DNA from: Branchiostoma floridae
Taxonomy: Eukaryota; Chordata; Leptocardii; Amphioxiformes; Branchiostomatidae
Assembly (NCBI RefSeq): GCF_000003815.2
Contig: NC_049984.1
Location: forward strand, 11,344,718 to 11,408,717
DNA length: 64,000 bases
Direction: 5' to 3'
The first letter of the stretch is position 1. Each line of letters starts with the position of its first letter. This document shows positions 23,235 to 34,650 of this stretch, in pieces. The position numbers and the translations under genes are program-made. The notes beneath the pieces are model-generated. The model was not told where the DNA came from. It saw nothing but the letters and a program-made list of their open reading frames with translations, and made no database searches.

Positions 23235-26200
23235 TGTTTTTCTCCAACCTGTGAAATAAGATTGATAGATGTCAAAACCAGTGTGGTTCACTGAGTTGAT
23301 CAATCAATGATACGGCAAATTATGACGGAGGCGTGTAGCTGTCACAAAACGCAATAAAGTAAACAGCGAGCTTTTAATAAGTAGTTGTCTGCTACATCCT
23401 CACACTAGCACTTTCTGTTTCAAAACATAGATCAATCATTATTGTAGTTGTCTGCTACGGTATGTCTTCACACTTTTTGTTGAAACACAACAGTCAGCCA
23501 TTACTATATAACCTTACATTTTCTAGTTTTGCAAAATTGTCTGATTTGTAACAAGACCACTGTACTAGTAATAATGCCTCGTATGGTCAAATGTCAAATG
23601 CATGGTTGATAACTTGTCCAATTGGTGTTTGTTTGTCATAGATTAGTCCCAACGACATGACCACAATTGCCCAAGAATACTGTACATTAGTCAACAGTGG
23701 CTAAGGGTTAGACAATTTTGTCCATTATAGTTTTACAGCTAGCGAAGGTGTCAAAATTGCCTCTCAAGTAAAATCTTCTATACACACACACACAAGTTTT
23801 GTTGACATGATAGAAAGTAAAGGGACTTTTATATGGTCAAATAAATGTTACAAAAAAGTAGATAAAGAATAAATCTTAAAACTTTACTAACGAAACAAAA
23901 TAGGATAGTAAGAAAACCTCCATAGAATCAGGTGGGGCAAAACATGAGAGTCACTATCTTTTCTAATCACAAAGCAATCTTTTATGTATTTACCTACTAG
24001 TATCTTAGCATTATGAGGACTGTTTCAGTTCAAATCCATAATATGTTGTTTAGGGTTGTATTGTAGCACGTGATTTTGACCTAGAGGAAGAATTGTTCCA
24101 GCATCTGTTCCATAATTACACACACAAACATCCATGCTGAACATAAAATAAACACCTGCAGGCTAAGGTGTGTGCCCTGTGACCCCAAAACAATCTTGTT
24201 GATCAACTTTTTCTGGGTCAACTGTGTATCATGAATATTCTATCCACAAATCCTTCTTTTGTGTTCTATTAGGGTCAATCTAGAATACCATATAGACTGT
24301 TAAATGCCTCCAACCTTTCAAATTGTTCATTTTTAAAGTAGAAATTCCGCCAGTCCAGTTCGAATAAAGGTAGTGGCCGTAACAAGTGGCATGATCAGGA
24401 AGGTTGTAGTGATATGACTGAAAAACAAACCCACTAAAAACAAATGACGCAACCCAGATATCTACAATCAGTCTAACTCTAGATAAGATCTGTACCTTCT
24501 CTCATGAACCGTAGTCCCAGAATCCTTTACCTGCTGTACATCAAGCAACTTTGTAGCTCTTTTGCCATTAATGATTCACTTCAGTTGGCCAAAGTATTCT
24601 AGTAAACATGAGAGACTGTATGGACTCGGCCCGTGCCTGTCCCTAGCTAGAGCTATATATGGTTTCTTTCATGGCCACCTTTAGCTACAGGCATATAGGA
24701 GTGTCGTAGGATGCCCTTTAACTCAATGCCACCATGTTAAATTCCAAGTGACTAAGTCTTGTACAAAAACAGTTAGAATGTTCGTTGAACAAAGGAAACT
24801 ACATTGCGTTGGCGGTGTCATAGATGTATAGATAACGGCTTAGAAAAATCTATTTGACTACAGCTAGCGGGTAAACCTAGTGTCAATCACACTTCTTGCA
24901 TGTCTAATAGATGACGAAAGTAGGCGTGATTAGAAGGTTTGACGAGGTGGACTGACTGAGTAAGGGCACATTGGGGGTCACCAGATTGTCTTGAAGGGCA
25001 TACTTGTGTTGACTTACACCTGGTCTAATGTAGTGATCATTGCTGTTTTGAAATGCAATTCTACAGCAGATTTGCGGCAAAGCGTCACGCTTAAATTGCA
25101 ACAGAGAAGAACAGATTTCTTCGCTTATATACCATCATGTGTAACTTCAGTAACACTAACAATAAAGTTACTCACCCACAAAAGGTGCAGTCATAGCCAA
25201 AGGCTTCGAAACAGATGGAAGTGTGTCCAGCAGGCTTGGTGCGGCATGCCGACTGTCATTTTCGTTGTCCCGACCACTCAGACCTGGAGTGTTGCTATGT
25301 CCTACTTTCTACGACACTTACTTCGATCTATTGATGGGTCACACCACTTCTTGTGCTTCAATGCTTCTGGAACCTTAGATCTTGTGTTGACATGTGCGTG
25401 CGGTCCTCCCAAGACGTAACTGACACTTATCTAGGTCCACCAATTAACAGTTCATTAAAATAGCAGGTCGACCCGTCTGACAACTATGTGGGGAATGCCC
25501 CTACCGGCGAGTAGAGTTACTGCTGCACGTCAGCGGGTAGACAATGCACGTCAGTGGGTAGACAATGTACGTAGTTAAGCTGGTTTGCAGATGGTTGTTA
25601 TTAGAACATCGGTTATTTAGAACTTCATTCCCGTGGAATACTAGGCAGCAATAGTTGATTTCGTCGTGCACACGTCCACTAATCATTCTAAAACATTGGA
25701 CGATATAACTTTTCTATTAGAGTCTAATCAATATAGAACTAAGATTCATATAGCTCTCCAACTACGGAAATGGTAGTCACGGTGTGGAAGTAAATTGCAC
25801 ATGTTTTTGTAATCTAATAGCTTACAATTTTGATACCCAGTCTAATATTTAAGCGCACTTTCCCTGGAGATCTGGTACTTGCATTATCAGGACACGATAC
25901 AGAATGTATAAAAGAGGCTCTTAAGGTAGCCAATACATACCAAAACCTGTTTTCTGTATATTTTTACGCTTGATAACAGGTGGAGATCCATGTAGTCTGT
26001 GGAACGTACGAGGGGAGGGGCCAACCGGGCGACGGGGTACAGGCAAGTCAAGTCAAGTCAAAGTTTATTACACTATACTGTAAATGCAGAAATGTTCGCG
26101 GTGGATTAATGTTCGCGGTTTTCGCGATGACCACTTCACCGCGAACTTAAAACCACCGCGAATATTTTTCTATCATGGTATTAGACTGCAGTCTATTGTG

Positions 26201-26514
26201 TTACCGCGAAATTTAATTCACAGCGAAAAGTCCTTTTTCCCGCTACCGCGAAATTAAATCCCGCGAACTTAAATAAGTAATCGCAACGGGTACAATGTAA
26301 AGCATAGTGAAGTATTGTATAAGACAACTAGCTATATACATTGATCTAATACTGACTGGAATATTAGATGTACATTCCAGGCTATTCAATATTAGAAGGA
26401 AAACACAGTGTACAATGTGAGACAAAGCCAGAATGCCAGTGTTAGTCTACGTACTGATAACATAGATCAAGTACAAACTACACTTAGGTTCTATTCTACA
26501 ATAGTTAAAGGAGA
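23235..26514. other. Spacer between ST-3 and ST-4
   Basis: There is no supported gene in 3.3 kb. It contains a direct tandem duplication of about 63 bp at 23381-23505 (unit starting GTAGTTGTCTGCTAC), a double 20-bp repeat near 25527-25566, and the CGCGAA-rich element at 26075-26290. Confidence 0.4.
26075..26290. mobile_element. Dispersed repeat rich in TTCGCGG/CCGCGAA
   Basis: It begins with CTGTAAATGCAGAAATGTTCGCGG. It contains repeated and inverted GTTCGCGG / CCGCGAAC blocks, giving extensive foldback, and is preceded by a CAAGT tandem run at 26044-26061. Its AT/CG-skewed composition is unlike the flanks, so it looks like a MITE. I recognise the style from marine invertebrate genomes but cannot name the family. 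Confidence 0.55.
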
Positions 26515-26516
26515 CA

Positions 26517-26570
26517 CAGTGAGGTGAAGTTCCACTGTTTCTCCACAAGGACATGAAATAGTTCTCTTCT
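26517..26570 (-). pseudogene. Fragment of a motif-S exon (relic 3)
   Basis: On the minus strand one frame reads VLVEKQWNFTSLC. This matches KLVGKRWNFTSSG at the start of ST-4 exon 3, whose intact copy lies about 430 bp away (26997). Only about 50 bp of similarity remain and no flanking exon is present. It is most likely a leftover of an array duplication. Confidence 0.55.
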
Positions 26571-26714
26571 TGTCTTGGGAAATGATTCACACTTTATCGT
26601 CTGCATTGATTTAGTTCTCTTTTCAATCTAAGTTGGGCATTCAATCACGAAATACTATATAGGTATTCGTACTCTACATCTTCTTTGTACGTGGGACACA
26701 GTCTTTGCCAGTCA

Positions 26715-28970
26715 TCATATTGACGCGTCGGCTGTAGGCTTGCATTTTCCAAGTACATGTCTGATAACTCCGTCGGCATTCAGCTGACGTATCATGGCGT
26801 ACTCTCCGTCAAAGTCATGACTTTCGCTCGGCATGTGCTTGTCGTAGTAGTGGTAGGGGATGCGCTTGTTTTGGTACAATGGCATTGGGTAGAAACCGTA
26901 CATGGAGATCTGGTCACAGAATGTAGAGGCCAGGACGAAGATGCTTAGACCACTCGAGGTGAAGTTCCACCGTTTCCCCACAAGTTTTTCATACACCCTA
27001 GGGGGTTGATAAATGAATGACCATACGTGAGTGAGAACAAATGCCACACTCAAGTACATGCACATAGAAATACGGTAATACAATGTGTCAAATGCAAACA
27101 AACCATATCCTACATAATTCACATTGGAGAAAGCAGAATTGATATTGTTTGCGCCACAACATATATACGTTATTGATGGAAATGTGTTCTACCGTTTGCT
27201 GTCTAGGAACGATACTGCCGGGAAAGCAGTAATGGTCGTTTTGTTGTACTTCTTGATTGCACTGTCGACTATCCGCATTTCTTCCTGTCTTTTTCTTGTG
27301 AAAATAAAGGGGTAACTGAAGATCATCCCAGGCGACTCGAACAGTTGAAGATCTCTGTGAGTAACGGTAGTCTTCAATGTCCTGCCATGGACAGACCGCA
27401 GGGTTCGGCTGATCTCTTTCAGTCGCTTTCCATTTACAATCGTGAAGTTAGTCCTGCTGCCTACATCTCTCTCATGGCCATGTACAGGCGGCTGGTTAAA
27501 CCTGATGACGAACTCGTGAGCGTCTATCTCAGCACCACAGCCGCTATGGAGGAGTATACCGCCGTTACCCACCACTGCGCATGTCCGGTAGTGCTTGATG
27601 GGCGTGTGCACCACGTTGCAGGGGCTTTGAGGTGAGTCTCGAAGAGTGAATTTTAATTCGTTGCATTCTTTCATGAAGATGTCGAAGTCCGAAAAATAGA
27701 TAATATGTTTCTTTGGATCAAAATATTTCCTGGCAAGTTCCCTGTGAAGAACAAGATCATAACAGTGAAGAAATAAAATTAATGTAATTACTTCAATCTA
27801 GTGGAGAGGTAAAACTACCCAAATGTACGGCATTCCCGTAAGCTTTAGTGTCCAGTCGATTCCCCGGCTTACAACACATATGCTTCTCACAAGTTCAAGC
27901 ACGCTGAGACAATTATCAATCGTACATCTTTAATATATATAACGTTATAGGCTTTTCATATGATGTCACCTGCGTTAGATTACATCTTACGTCTGTAAAG
28001 CCCACTTATCAAAATGAGAATTATTAATTGTCGATGAAAAGCCTGTATTGTCAATGCAAGTAAAAGTTACCTGTTGAAAAAGGTTATTCATATCATTACG
28101 CAAGTGTTGAGCTTACCGCACTTTCCATAAGTTTGTCATGTTGAAGTGGTCTGTCCTTCTTACTATGGGCTGGTGCGGAAAGGTCTTCAGTGGCCGGTGG
28201 TTGTACGCAGTGACTGGTCGGCCCATGTTCAGTGGATGCTCATTGGCTGGTTGGCCCATGTTCAAAGGATTTTCATTGGCTGGTCGGCCCATGTTCATAG
28301 GGTGTTCAGTGACTGGTCGACCCATGTTCAGTGGGTGTTCATTGGCTGGTTGGCCCATGTTCAAAGGATTTTCATCGGCTGGTCGGCCCATGTTCATAGG
28401 GTGTTCAGTGACTGGTCGACCCATGTTCAGTGGGTGTTCATTGGCTGGTTGGCCCATCTTCATAGGATTTTCATCGGCTGGTCGGCCCATGTTCATAGGG
28501 TGTTCAGTGACTGGTCGACCCATGTTCAGTGGGTGTTCATTGGCTGGTTGGCCCATCTTCATAGGATTTTCATCGGCTGGTCGGCCCATGTTCATAGGGT
28601 GTTCAGTGACTGGTCGACCCATGTTCAGTGGGTGTTCATTGGCTGGTTGGCCCATCTTCATAGGATTTTCATCGGCTGGTCGGCCCATGTTCATAGGATG
28701 TTCAGTGACTGGTCGACCCATGTTCAGTGGGTGTTCATTGGCTGGTTGGCCCATGTTCAAAGGATTTTCATCGGCTGGTCGGCCCATGTTCATAGGGTGT
28801 TCAGTGACTCGTCGACCCATGTTCAGTGGACGGGCGAAGGCTATCGTCAGGTGCAGGTCGACAGCTTGTTCGTACACGCAAAACATCGCCGCGATGGTAC
28901 TCAGGCCAATAGCGAAGAATACTTTTGCATAGAAAAAGGGTATGATCACGGCGCCCCTCCCGGCCTTCAT
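26715..28970 (-). CDS. ST8Sia-like sialyltransferase with repeat-expanded stem, array copy ST-4
   Basis: Exons on the minus strand: 28970-28117, 27741-27193 and 26997-26715 (stop TGA). The total is 1686 bases, 561 residues, about 200 more than its sisters. The start is MKAGRGAVIIPFFYAKVFFA, which leads into the membrane anchor; an in-frame ATG at 29003 would add 11 residues. After the anchor the stem is an 11-residue repeat (NMGRPVTEHPM-type), about 18.7 units, then HFNMTNLWKVR. Exon 2 has motif [21 protein letters not shown] but then FNQPPVHGHERDVG instead of xNLPPVxxYRxDVG. Exon 3 has SSGLSIFVLASTFCD where sisters have STGLN, then PYHYYDK and the VS pair HDFDGE. All key motif residues remain. 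The changes at SSGLS and FNQPP hint at altered donor or acceptor handling, which is inference. Confidence 0.88.
28206..28823 (-). repeat. Coding minisatellite, 33-bp unit in a 99-bp higher-order repeat
   Basis: Eighteen full and one partial 11-codon units lie in ST-4 exon 1. They are arranged as six 99-bp triplets of NMGRPVTEHPM / NMGRPADENPM / KMGQPANEHPL type. Triplets 2 to 4 are identical in protein; the outer triplets carry R for P, L for M, N for K or N for D changes. The regular pattern shows amplification of the three-unit block rather than of single units. The antisense frames stay open because the unit is a multiple of three. Confidence 0.97.
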
Positions 28971-29347
28971 TGGTGTCAATCGATCTGTAAGTGAACGTGT
29001 CACGATACAATTTCTGTACTAGAACTCCTCTAGAGCTTCGTACGTTCGTCACATAATTTCGTCTTATTGCAATGCAAACGGACAAAGAGAAAGGCTGGGT
29101 TTACACAAGCGTTTTCCTTGTCAACTCCGACGAAATCGAGTCAACCCCCCGGTGAGTTATACAATGCTCATGCCAGGTATTATTTGAAAATCAGGGAAGG
29201 CACTTGGCGCACATTTAAAAATTTGTTTCCTTCTCTTTATATTACAAGGTTTTGGTATCTGTTGAAAATTTTGAGCACCTTGTTGTGCAAGTTGGTCAAG
29301 ATTCTATGCGAGGCAATACTGCAGTCGCCACACCTCTGGCACAGTCA

Positions 29348-29570
29348 CTTCAAGGCTACTCTCCAAGCAGAGGTTAGGCTCCGGTTGTTTTTATTACGTA
29401 ATTTAGTCGTTTTTATCGGGCTTTCTATTTTGTCATTTTTCTTGAAGTACGCCAGCCAGGTTTTGACACAGCAAGATAAAATACAAAATAGAAAGCCCAA
29501 TAAAAACGACTAAAAACGTTTTAAAAAAAACAGCCGGAGCCCAACCTCTGCTTGGAGAGAACTTCAAGGC
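29348..29570. mobile_element. MULE-type foldback MITE, copy 2 (with TSD)
   Basis: The element at 29357-29561 has the same ends as the one in ST-1 intron 1 (TACTCTCCAAGCAGAGG, one terminal mismatch on the right). It is flanked by a perfect 9-bp duplication, CTTCAAGGC, at 29348-29356 and 29562-29570. Confidence 0.8.
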
Positions 29571-30090
29571 CTCGTGTGTAGACAGAACTCTACTCACAAA
29601 GGTGGTATCTCACTGCACTTGGGGCACCAGGGCGGCACTGCGGGGTTCGTTCACTGCGGCACTGTTGTGTTATTTTTGTTCTCCGAGCCGAACCGGAAAC
29701 GCTCGTGTAAGCCCAGCCTAAGTTACGTAACGTTACGTAATTCATGGTTTGCGAAACATTACTGTGACAGATACCAATTAAGCAAATAAAACATGGTTTT
29801 CATAATCAACGCGAAAGCGTCATAACTCGTCGTATGTGAGGAGAATATCAACAAGGTGACATGTATAAACTAGCATTTTTAAACTATGCAGAGATAATGT
29901 GAATCTGGACGTCCTTTGTATAATCATATACGAAGATAGATTTTTAGTACTTTAATATTTCATGAAGGTATATGGTCTACAAACTCTTGTTGGACATAGT
30001 TTCGCACTGTAAATCATGTTTTAGATATACAGATTTATAAGCGCGACCCACCCAGTGACCTGGGGCACAATTCCGTGTGTTTTATAATAC

Positions 30091-30259
30091 TAGCCTCTAC
30101 CAGACTCCGTGGATCGGTAGAATCATTATCCTCACCACGAGTTTCGACGTGGTGAGGAAACGTACTCTTCTGGCCGGCTAACTCCCCTAGCGTACTATAG
30201 ACTCTATTTGTCCAATTTCTACAATTAGACCACCGATCCACGAAGCCTGGTAGAGGCTA
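30091..30259. mobile_element. TIR MITE, TAGCCTCTACCAG ends
   Basis: The left end TAGCCTCTACCAGACTCCG and the inverse of the right end TAGCCTCTACCAGGCTTCG match over about 27 bp, through GTGGATCGG. Termini TA...TA suggest a TA target site. An inner inverted pair (CCTCACCACG / CGTGGTGAGG) lies near 30133-30160. Confidence 0.7.
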
Positions 30260-31196
30260 TGTGTTTACCACAGCAACTTGATTGTAACTTATGTAAGACT
30301 TATGTAAACATATTGTTCGTCCTTGGTTCTGCTCTGCGGTAAAACGAACACACGTGTCCAGAGCTAACGCTAAGGCTGTTTGAGACAGGCCTTTCACACC
30401 AGCCAATGTCCTTCCATATGTTGAATCTGAGTCTGTCAATGTACCGAACGGTTACAAAGGACTAACATAAATCACATTTCCGTCATGTATGTACTTGACA
30501 AAACTGGCAATACCAGGTTGGTCCAGATGTACATGTGAATTGGTGCGGAACATTTTGATTACTTTATAGCTAAGGTATATAATTTTCCTAGACATCTTGA
30601 TATTTTATTTATAAACCATTATTCATACATAGGAACGGTAAATTTACTCACCCATGGAGACAGAGTGTCGTATGTGACACTTTGCGCCTGAGAAGGAAGT
30701 GCGATTGACTGAAGCCACAGGTTCGGTGCTGACAACTACTGATACTATATAAACTATATAAAGTAGGGAGTTCAGCTCTGTATGAGTTGACCTTGTGGCA
30801 CTTCCTACGACCTCAGCCTGTCAAGGTGTCCGCACACGACTCCTGTACACGTACCGTCTACAGATTTACAGCTACTGGCGGCTTTAATCGTTTTAGTTTT
30901 TACACGTAGGAACCTACGTTTTGACCTTCTTTTTACCAAAACCAGTTTGACAACTTTTATATCAAAGAGGCAACCTTAGTGTTATGTAAACACATCAGGT
31001 ACACCCTCACTACCGACCGGCGGAGTTATTAGTAACGGCGTACGGTACTTCTCTTCAGGTTGCTGTTAACACTACATAATTGTTCTAAAAAGTAAATCAC
31101 CGTTTTCAGAGGTCTTCAAAATCAAAGGCTAATTATTGTATCTATCAAATTCTGTCAAAGCTTTTCCTTCTTTTTGACATCGTCATACCTTTCTGC

Positions 31197-31568
31197 AGTC
31201 TCTACCAGACTCCCGCCTGGCCGAATAGGGGAATTTGGCCAAGTTATCAATAAAACTCCAGTACTGGAGGAATAAATTAGCCTTTTAGGAGTTAATGAGG
31301 AGTCTAGGCCTAGGAGTGCATTGACCTTTGCACCCATCAGCTGACAGTCGTGAGATTGCGCTTGGATGCGCTCGACTACGTGCTAAGTGATTTATGGCTC
31401 TAATGATCTCAACTCCAGAACTACTGCCTTTATACAGAAAATGAGCGGATTAGTTTTATGATCTCTGAACAGACTCCCGCGGCCGATCAGTTCACTCCTA
31501 GGCTTTTATTCCTAACTTGGCCAGATTCCCCTATTACTATTCGGCCAGGCGGGAGTCTGGTAGAGACT
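31197..31568. mobile_element. TIR element, AGTCTCTACCAGACTCCC ends
   Basis: The inverted ends of about 50 bp share AGTCTCTACCAGACTCCCGC, then CTGGCCGAATAG and TGGCCAAGTTA. The right arm carries a 6-bp insertion (TAATAG type). It shares the core CTACCAGACTCC with the element at 30091. No transposase. Confidence 0.75.
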
Positions 31569-31768
31569 TAAACCGCGGACATTATCTATGGCGGGTCAAG
31601 TCTCTGGACAAAAATGCTCGTTTAGCCTCGATAGTTACCTTCGCCCAGAAGGATATATTTTAGGTGCGGTTTGTCTGCCTGGTTGTCTGTTTGAGGATAT
31701 CATAACTTGAGAAGCTCTGGATGGATATCTGGTAGATAGAGCCCAGGGAAATAAAGGTTAGCCCAGCC

Positions 31769-31787
31769 CCCCCCCCCCCCCCCCCCA
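31769..31787 (+). repeat. Poly-C tract
   Basis: Uninterrupted run of C of about 18-19 bases between GCCCAGC and ACAACACACCC. Confidence 0.9.
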
Positions 31788-32608
31788 CAACACACCCACC
31801 CACCCACACCCTAGCGGCTTGTTGGTACTGCATCATCATCACTGCAAACTTCCTATTTCTACATCGCGTGTTCTGGACATTCAATGGTCGTATTTCCATG
31901 TGGTAGATATTTCTTGTGAGTAAGTGGTGTAAATTTGCTCCCAGCAGCTTTATTTTGGAACTGCAGGGACTGATTTACTTTGAGACTTTGAAATAGAATA
32001 ACTCAAGTAGGGGTTGATAGATCGTCCTGCATTTTGGATAACTTAAGCGATGATTTACATGATGACTATGCAAATCAATATCATGATTAATGGAGACTAC
32101 ATGCAATTCCACGTCAAATATTTTTCAACGCCCATCTGTATACTGAAATGATATGCACAAACATGTAAAACAGCTAAAAAGGCGTTTATTCATAAAACTG
32201 CATAAACTCAATCATGACGCTAGCAGGAAATTACTTCCTTATATGAGGTAGCGTGTTGTCGTCTATACATTCATGTTATAACTTGAATAATTACAAAAAG
32301 ATGTTTGACTTCGTCGAAGATACATTGCATAGAAACATTCTATGTTTTTTAATTGAAGTTATAAGGAGAAAAATGATTGTCCGTCGACAATTTGCAAAAC
32401 GCGCCTCTTGGTCTTTATAACACATACTTTGTCTTAATGCTTTCACAATTTTGGCCATAATATTGCCGTCATAAATAGATGCATTTTCCTTCGATTCAGA
32501 CACATAAGAAATACGAAAGACGAAATCTCTTGAGATGAGATCTAGAATGTAAACCTACTGAAAATATGATTTTTATGTTAAGAAGGAGGGTTACATGAGG
32601 GTACTGTG

Positions 32609-34650
32609 TTATAAAAGCCTTCGTGTTAACGCATTCATATTGTCAACAGCCTGAAAAGGAGTCAGTACAGATACATTTTCAGAATGTATAGCACATTTTC
32701 CGACTACGTGTTTTATGATTCCATCTTCGTCCATTTGCCGTAACATGGCATACTCTTCGTCAAAGTCATGCCGGCTACTGGGCGGAAGTTTGTCGTAGTA
32801 GTGATAAGAGACACTCTTGTTCTGGTATCTAGACATGGGGTAGAAACCGTACATGGAGATCTGGTCACAGAAGGTGGAGGCCAGGGCGAAGGTGTTCAGG
32901 CCGGTCGAGGCGAACTTCCATTGTTTTCCCACGAGCTCTCTGTATAAACTAATAATAGGATTGACCAAGATTAGCTGGAATGAAGCCTTAGGTTTGGTAC
33001 AGGAGAAGTAACATTGTGGTAAACGAAGAGAATCACATGGTCAAGGCACACATATGTTAACAACCTAACAAATGAGATGAAAAGGAAACTAGCAACCAAA
33101 CTTGCCAACGAACTCATGATTATAGAGAAATATTTTCAGTGTAATATAATGTAGTCTTACAGATGCTCTACGCGATGGATGGGTATGTTTTGACATCACT
33201 TTCTTTTAGTCAGCTTATCATTTCTGATTTCGTTGACGTTGTCCATCTCTGCACAAGTTTCTGATACTTTCTTTGCTAGAAAATACATAGAAATTCATCT
33301 ATATTTACCGTCTGCTTTCCAAGAACGACCTGGATGGAAAGGCTGTTACCGTTGACAGGTTGTTCTTCTTGATGGCAGTGTCGACTATCTGCATCCTATA
33401 TCTCGCCTTCGACCCGATGAAAGCGAATGAATAACTGAAGATCATCCTCGATGATTGGCCGAGACGAGCTAGCATGGCTTTCCGAAGTGTCGCGTTGAAG
33501 GACTGAAGGTCGTCCGCGATCTGCACTAGTCTCTTAACATTTACAATGGTTAAGTCTGTCCTACTGCCTACATCATTCCGGTACTTATGTACAGGCGGCA
33601 GGTTGGAACGGATGACGAACTCGTGAGCGTCTATCTCAGCACCACAGCCGCTATGGAGGAGTATACCGCCGTTACCCACCACTGCGCATGTCCGATAGTG
33701 CTTGATGGGTGTGTACACCACGTTGCAGGGTCTGGGGCGGCGCGGGTGCGAGTTGCGCAGTCTGAACGTCTCAGGGTCGCACTGTTGCATGAAGACGTGG
33801 AAGTCCGAGAAATAGATAATGTGTAACCTCGGATTGAAATACTTCCTGGTGATGTTCCTGCAGACACAAACACAAAGACAAGTAAGTCTAATTGTTTATT
33901 TCTTGATTCCATAGCCCCAGACTGATGATATGCTATAATAGTTGCTCAACAAGTCCCAAGCCAACCGGGTGTCCCAAATCTAAGGTCATTGACCTACCTT
34001 TGTAGGGCAGACCAGCTGTCTATGGACTATACCACCCTACATTCAAGAAAGGGGCGTCCACTGTATAATGCTGCAGTACCTGAAAGTACTGCTAGGAGGC
34101 CCAACATTATCAGGTTTCTTCGTGATCTCAACAACTACCAAATACATTGTACAAAGATTCATACAAATCCATGTGAAGAATCTTGGGTTAGAGAGCGAAC
34201 ACACATTCACATCCCAATGATTAAAAAACAAAACCCCATCGTAGGTTAACTAATATTTAGATGTAGGCAGGCGCTAGATGGCGTCACGTAATGGTTAACA
34301 TCCTTTACTACATGTTGGAGAGACCATTTAGTAAAACTGATGTAAGTGTTCCTTTTAATTTTAGAAATATCACAAATAGGTAGTTAACGTTACATCTTTA
34401 TCAGAAGTACATGCTTAACCTACCGCGTTTTCCAAATGTTTGTCATGTTGAAATGTGCATTTCTTTCCGCCATCAGACGGTCTATGAAATTCGGCGGTGG
34501 TCGGAGATTCTCGGGTATGGTCGTGTTCGGACGGCGGACGAATATCCGCGCCAGGTGCAGGGTGGCTGTCTGCTTGTACACGTACAGCAAGCCGATGGTA
34601 ATCAGGCCGATACCGAAAAATACTGTGGCATGGAATAATGGTCTGATCAT
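32609..34650 (-). CDS. ST8Sia-like alpha-2,8-sialyltransferase, array copy ST-5
   Basis: Exons on the minus strand: 34650-34424, 33857-33309 and 32948-32609 (stop TAA). The total is 1116 bases, 371 residues. The anchor FHATVFFGIGLITIGLLYVY follows the start MIRPL. The stem is short and Pro/Arg-rich, ending HFNMTNIWKTR. Exon 2 reads NITRKYFNPRLHIIYFSDF, then motif [21 protein letters not shown] and DVGSRTDLTIVN. Exon 3 reads LVGKQWKFASTGLN, FALASTFCDQ, YHYYDK and RHDFDEEYAM for motif VS, with a 25-residue tail after GKC that differs from every sister. Its 99-bp motif-L block is identical in nucleotides to that of ST-1, about 19 kb away. This is the most upstream (5'-most) gene of the array. 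Confidence 0.9.
34268..34284 (+). promoter_or_regulatory. CTCF-like motif in intron 1 of ST-5 (about 140 bp below exon 1)
   Basis: The bases GCAGGCGCTAGATGGCGTC resemble a CTCF core of the CTAGATGGCG type. It is a single match and weak evidence. Confidence 0.25.

Larger units (their letters stand above)
28971..32608. other. Spacer between ST-4 and ST-5, rich in small elements
   Basis: No gene supported. It holds MULE-type MITE copy 2 (29348-29570), the TIR element at 30091-30259, the longer TIR element at 31197-31568 and a poly-C run at 31769-31787. Confidence 0.5.

Noticed and set aside
28206-28823. Regular repeats resembling a CRISPR array
   Set aside because: The units are contiguous, in frame and coding, without unique spacers, in a eukaryotic gene.
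28138-28994. Two long plus-strand frames (264 and 282 codons) over the ST-4 repeat
   Set aside because: They are antisense to the coding minisatellite. A 33-bp unit without stops keeps other frames open by itself.
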